NCBI RefSeq assembly: GCF_030272615.1
Contig: NC_081408.1
Location: 623,904,383 to 623,968,382, forward strand
Direction: 5' to 3'
Origin: Cryptomeria japonica
Lineage: Eukaryota; Streptophyta; Pinopsida; Cupressales; Cupressaceae
Length of the DNA stretch: 64,000 bases
The stretch's first letter is position 1. The number at the start of each line of letters is the position of its first letter. Position numbers and translations under genes: made by a program. Under the pieces are notes generated by a model that worked only from the letters and a program-made list of their open reading frames with translations, was not told the origin of the DNA and did no database searches. Positions 48,007 to 58,929 of this stretch are shown piece by piece.

Positions 48007-48625
48007 TGTTGGGATTAAGGTATCTCACCCTCTACAAATTCTAACATTGATTACTGCATTTATTCGTTATATTTATTTATTAAATTTTAATTAGTTAATT
48101 ACCTACAAATGTTTATTCATCTAGTAAGACTCATAGAATTGGTGGGATCCTACTTCACGATGACAATATGACACATATGTTGCACATGTAAAGGTAGGTG
48201 TTCCACTTTGAGGATCTTGACAAGTGTCATGTTATGATAGAATCTATGATGATTATTATGACACACTTACATATGATAGCCTATGGTAGAGTCTATGATA
48301 GAATTGAACAAGTGTTAGGAGATAAATTTTGCATGGAGAAGGTTGGCATCCAATTTGGGTTATGAAAAGTTGTAAGAGAATATGTTATATATTGTTCAGT
48401 TATGATAAATTCTCTTACATTTTAAGTGTTGCGAATTATGATAATATTTATGACAGATTCTTATGATAGTTGTAAGATGCATAAGAGAATATTTCGTACC
48501 TTTGTATAGTAATATTTGTTTGCCCAAATGGGGAGGTTTGAATGGGGAGTTATTTTGAGATGTATATATGTCATTTTCATGCTTTTTAGTGGCTAAAAAA
48601 TAGTGCCAAAAGTTTTGCATGACCC
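48007..48625 (+). mobile_element. copia 3' LTR, left part (split by a nested insertion)
   Basis: Starts TGTTGGGATT after the PPT. It runs to 48625, where a gypsy element is inserted, and resumes at 54949 with the TATA box CTATATAAGG at 54994-55003. Confidence 0.75.
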
Positions 48626-50630
48626 TGTTGGTTCTCAAATCAATAGATTGGAGAAGTTCTAAGGTTATGCCTGATCTTGTCTTTGAACCTTCCAATTGAT
48701 TTGGCCAACTAATAGAGTGAACCTTTCAAGGTTTCTAACTCCCTCACTTCAGGCTCTGCAGAACCTAGGCGGGTGTATATACTCACCAACTGATCTTCTT
48801 ACTTGTTGATTTTTATAGAAGATTTCAGACTGTATCTTCTAGTTCTAGTTTTATCTCAAAGTGACATTTGTCTTTGGGACAAATTATCTTACTATTCTAA
48901 TTATTTTAACTTCTCCTACTTCTTGATTATCTTTTCTAACTGATTAATTCTTGCTTCAATCTGATTCCTACTATCTTTACTTCTTACTTGTATTCTCTAC
49001 TTTTATATCCTACTAACATAGAAATGAAACTACAAATGTGTGGATAAATGATTTGAATTGAATTTTATATGCAACTAGACTAGTGCCTTATTTATTTTAG
49101 GCAATAGAGTCATTCACTTGGAAACCCTATGTATAAATATGAAAGACAAATTTTAAATCCTCCATTGGATGGATATGTCAATTACCTAACCCTCAATGTT
49201 ACAATTAGATGTCTTCAATTAAAATTAGTCTGACTGAATTTAACTCATAGAAAGACAAATCAGAATAAAATGTAAATAGTCGCCTTTTGTCTCCGATGCA
49301 CTCTATATTTTTCTAACTTGCAATTACAACATAAATTCTTCACACAAGGATTTAAGATAACAACCACTTTCTTCAAATGGCTATGGCAGGGAATAGATCT
49401 GAAGAGAAATTTACTACAACACAATAGAGAAGAAGGAGCACTGACTGTATTTTATTTATTCATATCTAATAATCATTTACAAATCTATTTGATTATATCT
49501 ATTACAATTGATCCTTTTTATTTACTATTTAATATTTTACATATAAATATCATATATTAGGGTTACATCACTTCACTTCATCTATCACTTCTCTCAGTTT
49601 GGTGCCTTTCTGACAATTTAGTTGTCATGTAACTGTCTTTCTTTCATGCCATTTCAGCATAGGTTATACCAATTAGCTACTACTAGTGTGATTTTGATCT
49701 TTGGGTTACCTATGTCGAACACATCTTGGATGATTCTTATCGGGATTATTTTAACTATCGTCTTACCAAAAAAATGTATGCTCGACTTCACAAATTATCC
49801 CAATGAAGATTTTCACCTTTGATTCTACCTTTCACTGTAAGTTATTTCGATAGAGGTATTTAGTCGAGAGTGTGCTATCGAAGTAGCTGTTTCGATGTCA
49901 TTACATATACTCGCTTTCAGAATAGGCTATTCTATCCAATTATAGGTGATTCATTATCCCGATCTCATTAGTTACATCGATAAGGATTCCTTCTCCATTT
50001 TCCTTTTATTTCCATAGGTTTCCCCGATATTTATTTCTCAGTCATAAGTTTGTAATCGAGATAGTTCTCCCAACATTATTCTGTCTATTTACCATCGGGA
50101 TAGTTTTAATGGTCATCATCCCTTTGATGTGCTATTCCAACTTCATAAGTTATTCTGATGCATCCTCTTGTATACACCATTTGGATAGCCTTTTGAACTT
50201 ACCCCTATCTTATATATAATTTTGGTAAGACTTATATCGTTATTGCTATCTTGAAAGGTGTGCATCGAGATAGTTTACTCTATTAGTATTGTAAAATACC
50301 ATTTGTCTGCCTTCAATAGCTATTTTGATAGGCAGTCAAGACCTCATGTTTGACATTGCTATCTTGATATCGGTATCTAACATTGATTTATCAAATCGGA
50401 ATAGGTATTCTGATATATACATGAAATATTGACTTGTGAAGGTTAGTTTACTGATCTTTCTAGGGTTTATCAAGAATTTTTCATATGTCATTAAGGCATA
50501 ATGGAGACAATATGTGGGACTCTATGTTAGGTAAAAGGAGACTTCTACAGCTTCCACCTTTCACCACTTTAAATACAAAAGATTGGTGATCTTGTCAGGG
50601 GTATTTTTATGAAAATTTAGGGTTCCAATA
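48626..50630 (-). repeat. 3' LTR of the nested gypsy element
   Basis: 2005 bp, direct partner of 53050-54943. It contains short repeats of the TTATTCCGATAG / CATCGGGATAG type around 49850-50420. Confidence 0.9.
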
Positions 50631-50659
50631 GTGGCTCTGTCTGGGGATGTATGCCCCCT

Positions 50660-52960
50660 ATGGGCATAGCAAGAATCCATCTATCTTTGGTGTAAACAGA
50701 CCATGTGCCAATCACATCACTTTTGCAAATTACATTAAGACTGCATCTGGTGGCCCTAGGCTGCCAAAAACTAAACATTGATTTTTTCTTAGATTAAATA
50801 CCTAGTTTTCATCATGTATTATCTCAATGGCTTGGTACATACTATTGTGCAATCTGATTCCATCATAAAGCCTATCAATTGTCATCTTTCCATGTTTACT
50901 ATATATGTTATAATGTCTTTTGTGGTCATCTCCATATTCTATAATAAAATCACGGTAAGGATCCTTTGAACTATTTTATTTTCCTTTCTTCGTCACAAGA
51001 GACCTCAAACTTTGATAAACTATCATACCCTCATATTTATGAAAATCTACCTTTTCAAATCATTCATGATTTACATATTTTTCACTACCGGTTCCTATCT
51101 TCTGGGCATACTGCATATTATTTGTTTGACCATGGTTTTCACCTTCTATTCTATCTTTAGGTAAAATTATTTTAGGAGTGTCATCATTAGGATTTGAAGA
51201 ATAATTATTTTCCTCCTCTAGTACTGCTTCACAATACACCATATTATTACCACAAAAATTGTGGAAGTCATTTTTGGATGGATTTACCTCTATGTGATGA
51301 TCATATTGCATACCCTTGTCTGATGTACCTTATTCCATAAACTCCTTTTCCTCTGTGGGTTTTTTACTACATGATTTCATCATAATACTACCCATGTTAT
51401 TTCTTCACATATCTGTATTGTCCATACTGTCTAAATTTTTTTCTTTTTATAAAATGGATTTGGGAACACATAGAGGTATTTATCAAGTACACTATGGTAG
51501 TATACCATTTCATCATCGCTACCTGAATCATTATAAAGATGATTTATAAAAAATTGAAAATGATCTTTATACTCATATGACTCTTCAATTTATTGGTCAT
51601 CATATGTGCTCTCACTTTCATTAATGTATTTATCAGGGAAATATGAGGACTCATCACATAAAGTTTTTTCCAAATTACACCCATCCTCTACCATGTCATC
51701 ACCCAACTGATTTGAAAAAAAATTGAAGCTATTTCCAAGTGTATGTGAACATTCTATCCACTGTCCATGATACACCTCATTTTCCTTTCTTGCATTTCTC
51801 TGATATTCTCTGTCCAAAAGATTTAAAATTTGTTTACTATTGAGTGAATATTCTACTTCTTCTTTGTTACTGATACATCCTTCTATTTCTAGCAAAGTGT
51901 CCTCATGGATTTTAGGTATGGATGCTTCCTAACTTTCCTCATAATTGGGGTATTCCTCTTCATCGATTTCTTCAAGTTCTGACTCCGAATTGTGAACACC
52001 ATCAATTGTTTCCTCATCGAATGGGCCTTTTAAAGGGATAACTGATTCTCCTATTTATTTGTTGTCATTTTCTTCTCTTATGTTGATGTTACTCTTCTCA
52101 TGCACACCATGTAGTGCCTTGTTCATCTCCATAGCAATCAAACATGCTAATTGCAAATTATCAGGTCCGCATCCCCTCATGAGTAATTCCATAATTGTAT
52201 ATATATTAGGCCTTATATCATTAGGTATTTACAAATAAGTCGTCATCATTCTACCAATTAATATTTTTATAGATTCACCTTCCTTTCTCCTTATATTGAA
52301 GAATGCATTAATATGTACCGAAGGATCAATATAATGATTTGTTTGAATTTGATTATGGAATGTAGAACATTGTGGAGAGTGGGTTGAGAGATTGATGACA
52401 AATACATTTTATTCAATGACACCATAGAACTCCTCTATGAACCACCATTCAAGTTCCTCCCATGATGAGATGCTTTGCAGGGACAATAACCTAGAAATCT
52501 GCTCTGCAACATCTTCTAGTGTCATCATGAATAGTTTCATGATAAATTCTTCTGAGGAAATCTCAAAAGTTTCAATAAACCAATAATGCTTTCAAATGCC
52601 TAATCATTGATTCACTTTCCTCTCCATGGAACCTCAACATATTTTTTTTCGCTCATAGAGAAGATTTTCTGAACACTCAAGAATATCATTAAAACCCAAT
52701 GGCTCATATAGTTAAGGAATATATCTTTCTTTCTATGGTTGTAGCAGCCATTGTTGTTGTGTGCATTACATTCTAGGACATGGGGCTTCATAAGAATATG
52801 GGTATTGGTACGTTTTGGATGCTAGATTGTTGCAGTAATTAGTTTCTTCATTAATATTTTTTTATAGAGTTTCCACCTCCTTCATGAAGGACACAATTCT
52901 TTTCTCTCCTTCTGAGTTCTTCTCCACAATAGAGTTCCTTTTACCAACTGCAACAAATCC
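50660..52960 (-). pseudogene. Decayed gag region of the nested gypsy element
   Basis: On the minus strand around 52620-52060 the translation contains FIMKLFMMTLEDVAEQISRLLS, SISSWEELEWWFIEEF and INAFFNIRRKEGESIKILIGRM, the order of motifs in plant gypsy gag, broken by stops. Downstream are acidic open pieces at 51590-51895 and 51060-51311 with no recognised domain. No pol motif was found. Confidence 0.7.
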
Positions 52961-53029
52961 TTTGAAAGAAACTTAGATTTATAATATTTTTGACTCTCTC
53001 CCAATGGTGACCAAAGATCCTGTAATCGT

Positions 53030-53046
53030 CCCTAGTAGAGTCGCCA
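53030..53046 (-). other. Primer-binding site, Arg-tRNA-like
   Basis: Minus-strand TGGCGACTCTACTAGGG, three bases inside the right LTR. It fixes the element's orientation and matches the PBS class of the element at 42501-47418. Confidence 0.75.
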
Positions 53047-53049
53047 ATC

Positions 53050-54943
53050 TGTTGGTTCTCAAATCAATAGATTGGAAAAGTTGTAAGGTTATGCCAGATC
53101 CTATCTTCGAACCTTCCAATTGATTTGGCCAACTAATAGAGTGAACCTTTCAAGGTTGCTAACTCCCTCACTTCAAACTCTGTAGAACCTAGGCGGAAGT
53201 ACCTACTCACCAACTAATCTTCTTACTTGGTGCTTTTTAGAGAATATTTCACACTGTATCTTCTACTTCTAGTTTTATCTCAAAGTGGCATATGTCTTCG
53301 GGATAAATTATCTTACTATTCTGATTATTTTAACTTCTCCTACTTCTTGATTAACTTTTCTAACTGATTAATTCTTGCCTCAATCTAATTCCTACTATCT
53401 TTACATCTTACTCCTATTCTCTACTTTTATCTCCTACTAACATAGAACTAAAACTGAAAATGTGTGGATAAGTGATTTGAATTGAATTTTATATGCAACT
53501 AGAATAGTGACTTATTTGTTTTGGGCAATAGAGTCATTCACTTGCAAACCCTATGTATAACTCTAAAAGACAATTTTAAATCCTCCCTTGGATGGATCTG
53601 TCAATTACCTAACCCTTAATGTTACAATTAGATGTCTTCAATTACAGTTAGTCTGATTGAATTTAACTCTCACAGAAAGACCAATCAGAATAAAATGCAA
53701 ATAGCCGCCTTTTGTCTCAGATGCACTCTATATTTTTCTAACTTTCAATTACAACATAAAATCTTCACACAAGGATTTAAGATAACAACCACTTGCTTGA
53801 AATGGCTATGACAGAGAACTAATCTGAAGAGAAATTTACTATAGCACAATAGAGAAGAAATTTATAAATATGTTTTATTATATCTATTACAATTGATCCT
53901 TTTTCTTTACCATTTAATGTTTTACATATAAACATCATATATTACGGTTACATCGCTTCACTTCATCCATTAGGTCTCTCAGTTTGGCACCTTTCTGACA
54001 ATTCAGTCACCACGGGTAAATGTCTTTCTTTCATGTCATCTCAGCATAGGTTACACCGATGAGTTACTACTAGTGTGATTTTGATCTTCAGGTTACTTAT
54101 GCCGAACACATCTCGGATCATGCTTATCGTGATTGTTTTAACTATCGGCATACCAAAAAACTGTATGCCCTTCACAAACTATCTCGATGAAGATTTTCAC
54201 CTTTGATTCTGCCTTTCATATACTCACTCTCGAAATAGGTTGTGCTATTAGATCATAGGTGATTCATTATCTCGATCTCATTAGTTACACCGATAAGGAT
54301 TCCTTCTCCATTTTCCTTTTATTGTCATAGGTTTTCCTGATATTGATTTCTCAGTCATAAGTTCATAATTGGGATAGTTCTCCCAACATTATTCTATCTA
54401 TTTACCATCGGGATAGTTTTAATGGTTGGCATCCTGTTGATGTGCTACTCTGACTTCATAAGTTATTCCAATGCATCCTCTTGTATACACCATTTGGATA
54501 GCCTTTTGAACTTACCCCGATCTTATATATAATTCCAACAAAACTTATATCGGCATTGCTATCTCGAAAGGTGTTGGTCGAGATAGTTTACTCTATCGGT
54601 ATTGCAAAATACCATTTGTCCACCTTCGATAGCTATTCCGATAGGCAGTCAAGACCTCATGTTTGGCATTGCTATCATGATATTGGTATCTAATAGTGAT
54701 TTATCAGATCAAAGTAGGTATTATGATATATACATGAAATGTTGATCGGTGAAGGTTATTTTACTAATCTTTCTTGGGTTTATTAGGAATTTTTCATATG
54801 TCATTAAGGCATAATGGAGACAATATGTGGGACTCTATGTTAGGTAAAAGGAGACTTCTGTAGCTTCAACCTTTCACCACTTTAAATACAAAAGCTTGGT
54901 GATCTTGTCAGGGGTATTGTTATGAAAATTTAGGGTTCCAACA
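53050..54943 (-). repeat. 5' LTR of the nested gypsy element
   Basis: 1894 bp, TGTTGG...CCAACA, partner of 48626-50630. It is about 110 bp shorter through internal deletions, e.g. around 53860 and 54210. Confidence 0.9.
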
Positions 54944-54948
54944 GACCC

Positions 54949-55230
54949 CATCTTGTATCTTCATCTAGAAGTTACCTCTTGAGTTGTATTTCTCTATATA
55001 AGGTAGTGTTGAAGAGTATTAGTCAAGTTGTGTTTTACAGGTGAAATGTTATGTTTCCAAAATTGATCTAGATTGTGGGGTTGTTAGCTCTCGACTCCCA
55101 TTGAAGAAGCTAAGTGATGGTATTGGGTTGTATCCATTAGTTTACTAGAATACAAAGTACTATGCTTTAGTAGTGTGGAGTTTTTCTCCTAAAAAAGGGT
55201 TTTCCCCATGTTATATCGTGTTATATGGTA
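54949..55230 (+). mobile_element. copia 3' LTR, right part
   Basis: Continues the LTR begun at 48007. Contains a TATA box at 54994-55003 and a transcript-end-like GGAGTTTTTCTCC region near 55180. The right boundary cannot be fixed without a second LTR. Confidence 0.6.
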
Positions 55231-55884
55231 TGATCTTTATGTATGTTTAATATCTCTATTTAAATGTGTTTTTGATGGTCTAATAATTAAGATTTGTAAA
55301 GAAAAATTGCACTATCTTCCCCCTTATATTAGTGTGAGAAAGTATTTTCCACACCTTAACTTCCTTTCATAGATGTAAGTTTGTTACCTAAAGAATGTTT
55401 ATGATGGTCAAATACCCTACTATTATTATTTTTATTGCATTTTATTAGATCCTAAACTTTAATATTATATATACTATGATCATAAAAAATTAGAAATCTT
55501 TCAAATTTTCATATCTCTGTTTAATAAAATAAATCTTTAATAAATAAAATAATTTAAAACTGTCTTTTTAATACTTTTCAAATAAATATACTTCATATTT
55601 CCATACTACCTATATTTTTTTATTTTTAATTAATTGTAAAAATTATAAATTAACGAATGTGTTCTATACTTTGTTATATTCTAAAGATTTTTATTTCCCG
55701 TATGAGACGCGATGTATCAATAACAAACATAAAAAACCACTAACTTGTCCGTAATATTATGAGGATTATCCTTTTGCAGACAATTAGAATAAGAATAAAG
55801 TAGATATATTTTGGAATTCATTTGTCCACAATAAGAAATTAATACGTTCATTTCTTTGTTTGGAATTCATTTGTCCATATGCAG
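55231..55884. other. AT-rich DNA upstream of the NB-ARC gene
   Basis: No TIR-domain exon seen. An 18-bp direct repeat, TTGGAATTCATTTGTCCA, occurs at 55811-55828 and 55860-55877, followed by a splice-acceptor-like CATATGCAG at 55876-55884. Confidence 0.6.
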
Positions 55885-58024
55885 CTTCGAAGCTCAGTTG
55901 GTGAAGAAGGTGGTGAACGACATAATCAAGACACTGGACAGGGTACCCTTAGAAGTTGCGAAATACCCAGTGGGATTGGAAACCGTGAAAAAGGCTGTCA
56001 TTCAGAAATTGCATCTCGATTCAGCCCAAACAGTGATTAAAGTTGGAATATGGGGAATAGGTGGTATTGGCAAGACCACCGTTGCAAAGGCCGTGTACAA
56101 TGAAGTCTATGGTAGTTTCAATGCTACTTCCTTTGTATTTAATGTCCGCTCCACTAGCCTTACAAAATTGCAGGGACAAATTCTCAAAGATTTGATCAAC
56201 TATGAGAAAGAACCACCATGTGTTGAAGAGGGCAAATTTTTATTGAGACATCGTTTGCGAGGAATACGTATTCTTGTCATTTTGGATGACGTGGATGATC
56301 GCGTGCAATTAGATGCCTTAGCTGGGCTTTGGCTGTCCCGTGGCAGCCGGTTAATCATAACTTCTAGAGATAAACACATTCTCAATGCTGCTCAGATCTC
56401 ATTGGAATACATTTTCCAGATAAGCGGATTGCAGAAAACTGAAGGTCTCCAGTTGTTTTGTTGGCATGCCTTCCTCAAACCTTCCCCAATTCCCAGCTAC
56501 GAAGATCTCTCCAAAAGAATAGTGGAGGCTTGCAAGGGCCATCCTCTCTCCCTGGAAGTTATTGGGGCCTTCTTATATGGTAAGCAAAATGACACAGATA
56601 TTGAGTGCTGGAAAGAAACTCTTGACAACATTGCAATCAATAGGGACATTTTTAAAACACTCAAGATCAGTTATAGTGGTCTTAGTGCTGAGGAAAGAGA
56701 AATATTTTTGGATGTCGCTTGCTTTTTCATTGGGGAAGGCACAACTAATCCCATTCTTTTCTGGAAATTCATGTACAAGAATGTGCACACAACTATCACT
56801 AATCTTTCAATGAAGCTGCTTATAAAAATAGACGAGAAAGGTGTGTTTGATATGCATGACCTCGTCCGGGATATGGGTAGAATCATTGCCGAAAAAGGTA
56901 AAACTCGGCAATGGCAGATGACCCAGTCGAGCAGCTTAGTCGACATTGTTAGCAATATCAATAAGTCTGGCCTTCATCTCTATAAATGTTATCCAGGATG
57001 GCGTAAAATGTTGTGCACACCTAGTCTTCGCTATCTTCATTTGGAGCATGTGCAAATAGAAGATAACATGGAAAGTTTTCATGCAAATTTGAGATGGCTA
57101 AGGGTAGATTCTTGCTCTATTTCAAGTACGAAACATAGCTCAAATTTATTCAAGGAGGCAAATTTAGCACTAAAGAAGAAATGCACATCTGTTGTGCGAA
57201 GCAAATCGCAATTGAGGATCTTGGACATCACTGATTGCAGTTCCTTAGAAAAGCTCCCTGACACTATTGGTAATTTGACAGAGTTGCAGTCCTTGAAATT
57301 GTGTAGATTTCAGATGTTGACACGTATCCCTAACACCATCGCCAACCTCTCACAACTGCTATACTTGAATTTGACTTACTGTGAAAATTTAAGTTACCTT
57401 CCTGAAACCATTGGTAATTTGTCACAGCTCCAGTACTTGAATTTGACTTACTGTAAAAATTTAAGTCACCTTCCTGACACCATTGGTAATTTGTTACAGC
57501 TGCAGTACTTGAATTTGTCTAGATGTCTGATGTTGGAATGTCTCCCTAACACCATTGCCAACCTCTCACAACTCCTATTCTTGAACTTGACTTACTGTGA
57601 AGGTTTAAGTTGACTTCCTGAAACCATTGGTAGCTTGTCCCAGTTGCAGTACTTGAACTTATCTTGTTGTAAAATCTTAATTGGCCTTCCTGACAGCATT
57701 GGCAAGCTATCGCAGTTGAAGCAATTAAGTCTGAGCTGGTGCGAAAGATTGCAGAGCCTTCCTGAAAGCATTAGCAACTTGTCAAAGCTGGAAAGGTTGG
57801 ATTTGCTGAGTTGTAGTTCTGCATGGAAGTCAATTCCTTTTGCCTTTTTGATCCAGCCAAAACTAACCCTTTTAGGATTACCTCTCCGGCTGGAAGAGCG
57901 TCGGAGATTTTTAACGGAGAATCAAGATCAAATAATGCAGCGGATAGCACGAGATTCTAGTCAAGTTTTTGGAAAATTCATGGCGCGATTTAGGGAAATC
58001 GCAGACAATGAAAGTCGTAAGTAA
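55885..58024 (+). pseudogene. TIR-class NB-ARC-LRR disease-resistance gene relic, TIR exon missing
   Basis: Intracellular immune receptor type. The frame is open from 55856, but the first residues look intronic. The exon probably starts at 55885 after CAG, with FEAQLVKKVVNDII, the usual start of exon 2 in TIR-NB-LRR genes. P-loop GIGGIGKTT (residues 67-75), kinase-2 LVILDDVD (about 140), GSRLIITSRD (about 165), GHPLSLEV (GLPL, about 229), FLDVACFF (RNBS-D, about 283), DMHDLVRDMG (about 332). The Asp ending kinase-2 indicates the TIR class. LRRs follow from about residue 455, seven or more units of about 24 residues (L-x-x-LP-x-x-IGNL-x-x-LQ-x-LNL). TGA at 57611-57613 (codon 586) interrupts one LRR and the frame continues to TAA 58022-58024. 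GTAAGT at 58017-58022 could be a donor site to a further exon. Confidence 0.88.
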
Positions 58025-58195
58025 AGCTATCTTCAATTTTGAATGCTATATTTTATAGCCTATCTTATAATTTGAAGGATTGAAATATTTGCTTTTCTGT
58101 ATTTGCATGAAATTGTAAAACAATGCACTGCCTGCGAAAATTACTAATAGAAACAAATATTTGTTTACACTTCATAAAAATGAAAACATCATCAA
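58025..58195. other. Short AT-rich DNA after the LRR exon
   Basis: Nothing recognised. It could be intron if the GTAAGT donor is used. Confidence 0.4.
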
Positions 58196-58501
58196 TCACT
58201 TCTCTTCTCTTATAGAATTGTTATGGCTATGTTTGATTTTCACCAACAACAATCTAACTTCTAAACTGATAGAAGAAAACAACTCCCAGTATTCAGCGAA
58301 CAAGGCAATCCACTGTTCTGCGAGGTATTCATTGAGATCCTTAGTGAGGATGTCTAAGAGGCGAGATTCAGGAATCCACTTGGGGCCGCTAATGTCACTC
58401 CCTATTTCACCACCTTTTTGCTGTCCCCAAGATTGTCCTGAATTACATGCTGAGCACGTTAATCTCTTGGTAGATCTGCATCCTCTTCGACCAATTGCCA
58501 C
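58196..58501 (-). other. Unidentified 101-codon ORF beside the copia LTR
   Basis: Minus frame with CSACNSGQSWGQQKGGEIGSD, then an amphipathic helical stretch, RLLDILTKDLNEYLAEQW. GC content is higher than in the flanks and the residue pattern looks coding-like. The plus strand is also open for 126 codons (58161-58541). I recognise no family. It abuts the LTR at 58534, so it may be a host exon fragment at the insertion site. Confidence 0.3.
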
Positions 58502-58533
58502 ATGTAAAACAGGTCCAAAATATGATTATAAAC

Positions 58534-58821
58534 TGAAATAAGAACACAAAACAGAGTGAAACTGAGCATTAGATCAGAGAGAAATGACTGAATAATCTAG
58601 TTTTTATTATATTCAATTCAATAACATACAATCATATTACATTTGATTGCTGTTAAAATCAACAGCTTCATATTTATAGTTGAGCTGAGAACCTTCTAAA
58701 ATTCTAGAGCATTTTAAAACTGGAATGTTCTTTTTTCTATACATCTTTTAGTTGTTTCTCTTTTTCTAAAAAATTCTCTCTATAAAATTCCTTATTTTAT
58801 AGGCAATCTTATTCCTTAACA
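58534..58821 (-). mobile_element. 3' LTR of a second reverse-strand copia
   Basis: Minus strand: starts TGTTAAGGAATAAG after the purine tract AAGTGGGGA (58822-58830), has the TATA-like ACTATAAATATG near 58670-58684, and ends TTCTTATTTCA at 58534. About 288 bp. The partner 5' LTR is not in the window. Confidence 0.7.
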
Positions 58822-58929
58822 TCCCCACTTAAGATTGGCTAGAATATTACAAAGAAGACACAAAGAAGATACAATGAAGAGGGGAATATTATAACACTAT
58901 CCTCCCTTAATGTTCACCTCTAATATACG

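Larger units (their letters stand above)
48626..54943 (-). mobile_element. Complete nested gag-only Ty3/gypsy element with target-site duplication
   Basis: Flanked by the direct repeat GACCC at 48621-48625 and 54944-54948, a perfect 5-bp target-site duplication. Two LTRs, 48626-50630 and 53050-54943, start TGTTGGTTCTC and end CCAATA/CCAACA on the plus strand. The orientation is minus because an Arg-type PBS abuts the right LTR and gag reads leftward. The 2.4-kb interior holds decayed gag but no RT or integrase, so it needed another element's enzymes (the TR-GAG type of non-autonomous element). The LTRs differ at many positions, so the insertion is old. Confidence 0.93.

Noticed and set aside
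49318-49822. Plus-strand ORFs within the left LTR of the nested gypsy element
   Set aside because: They lie wholly inside an LTR, have no domain, and are not preserved in the other LTR.
56573-56961. Minus-strand ORFs within the NB-ARC gene
   Set aside because: Antisense shadows of a well-supported coding frame.
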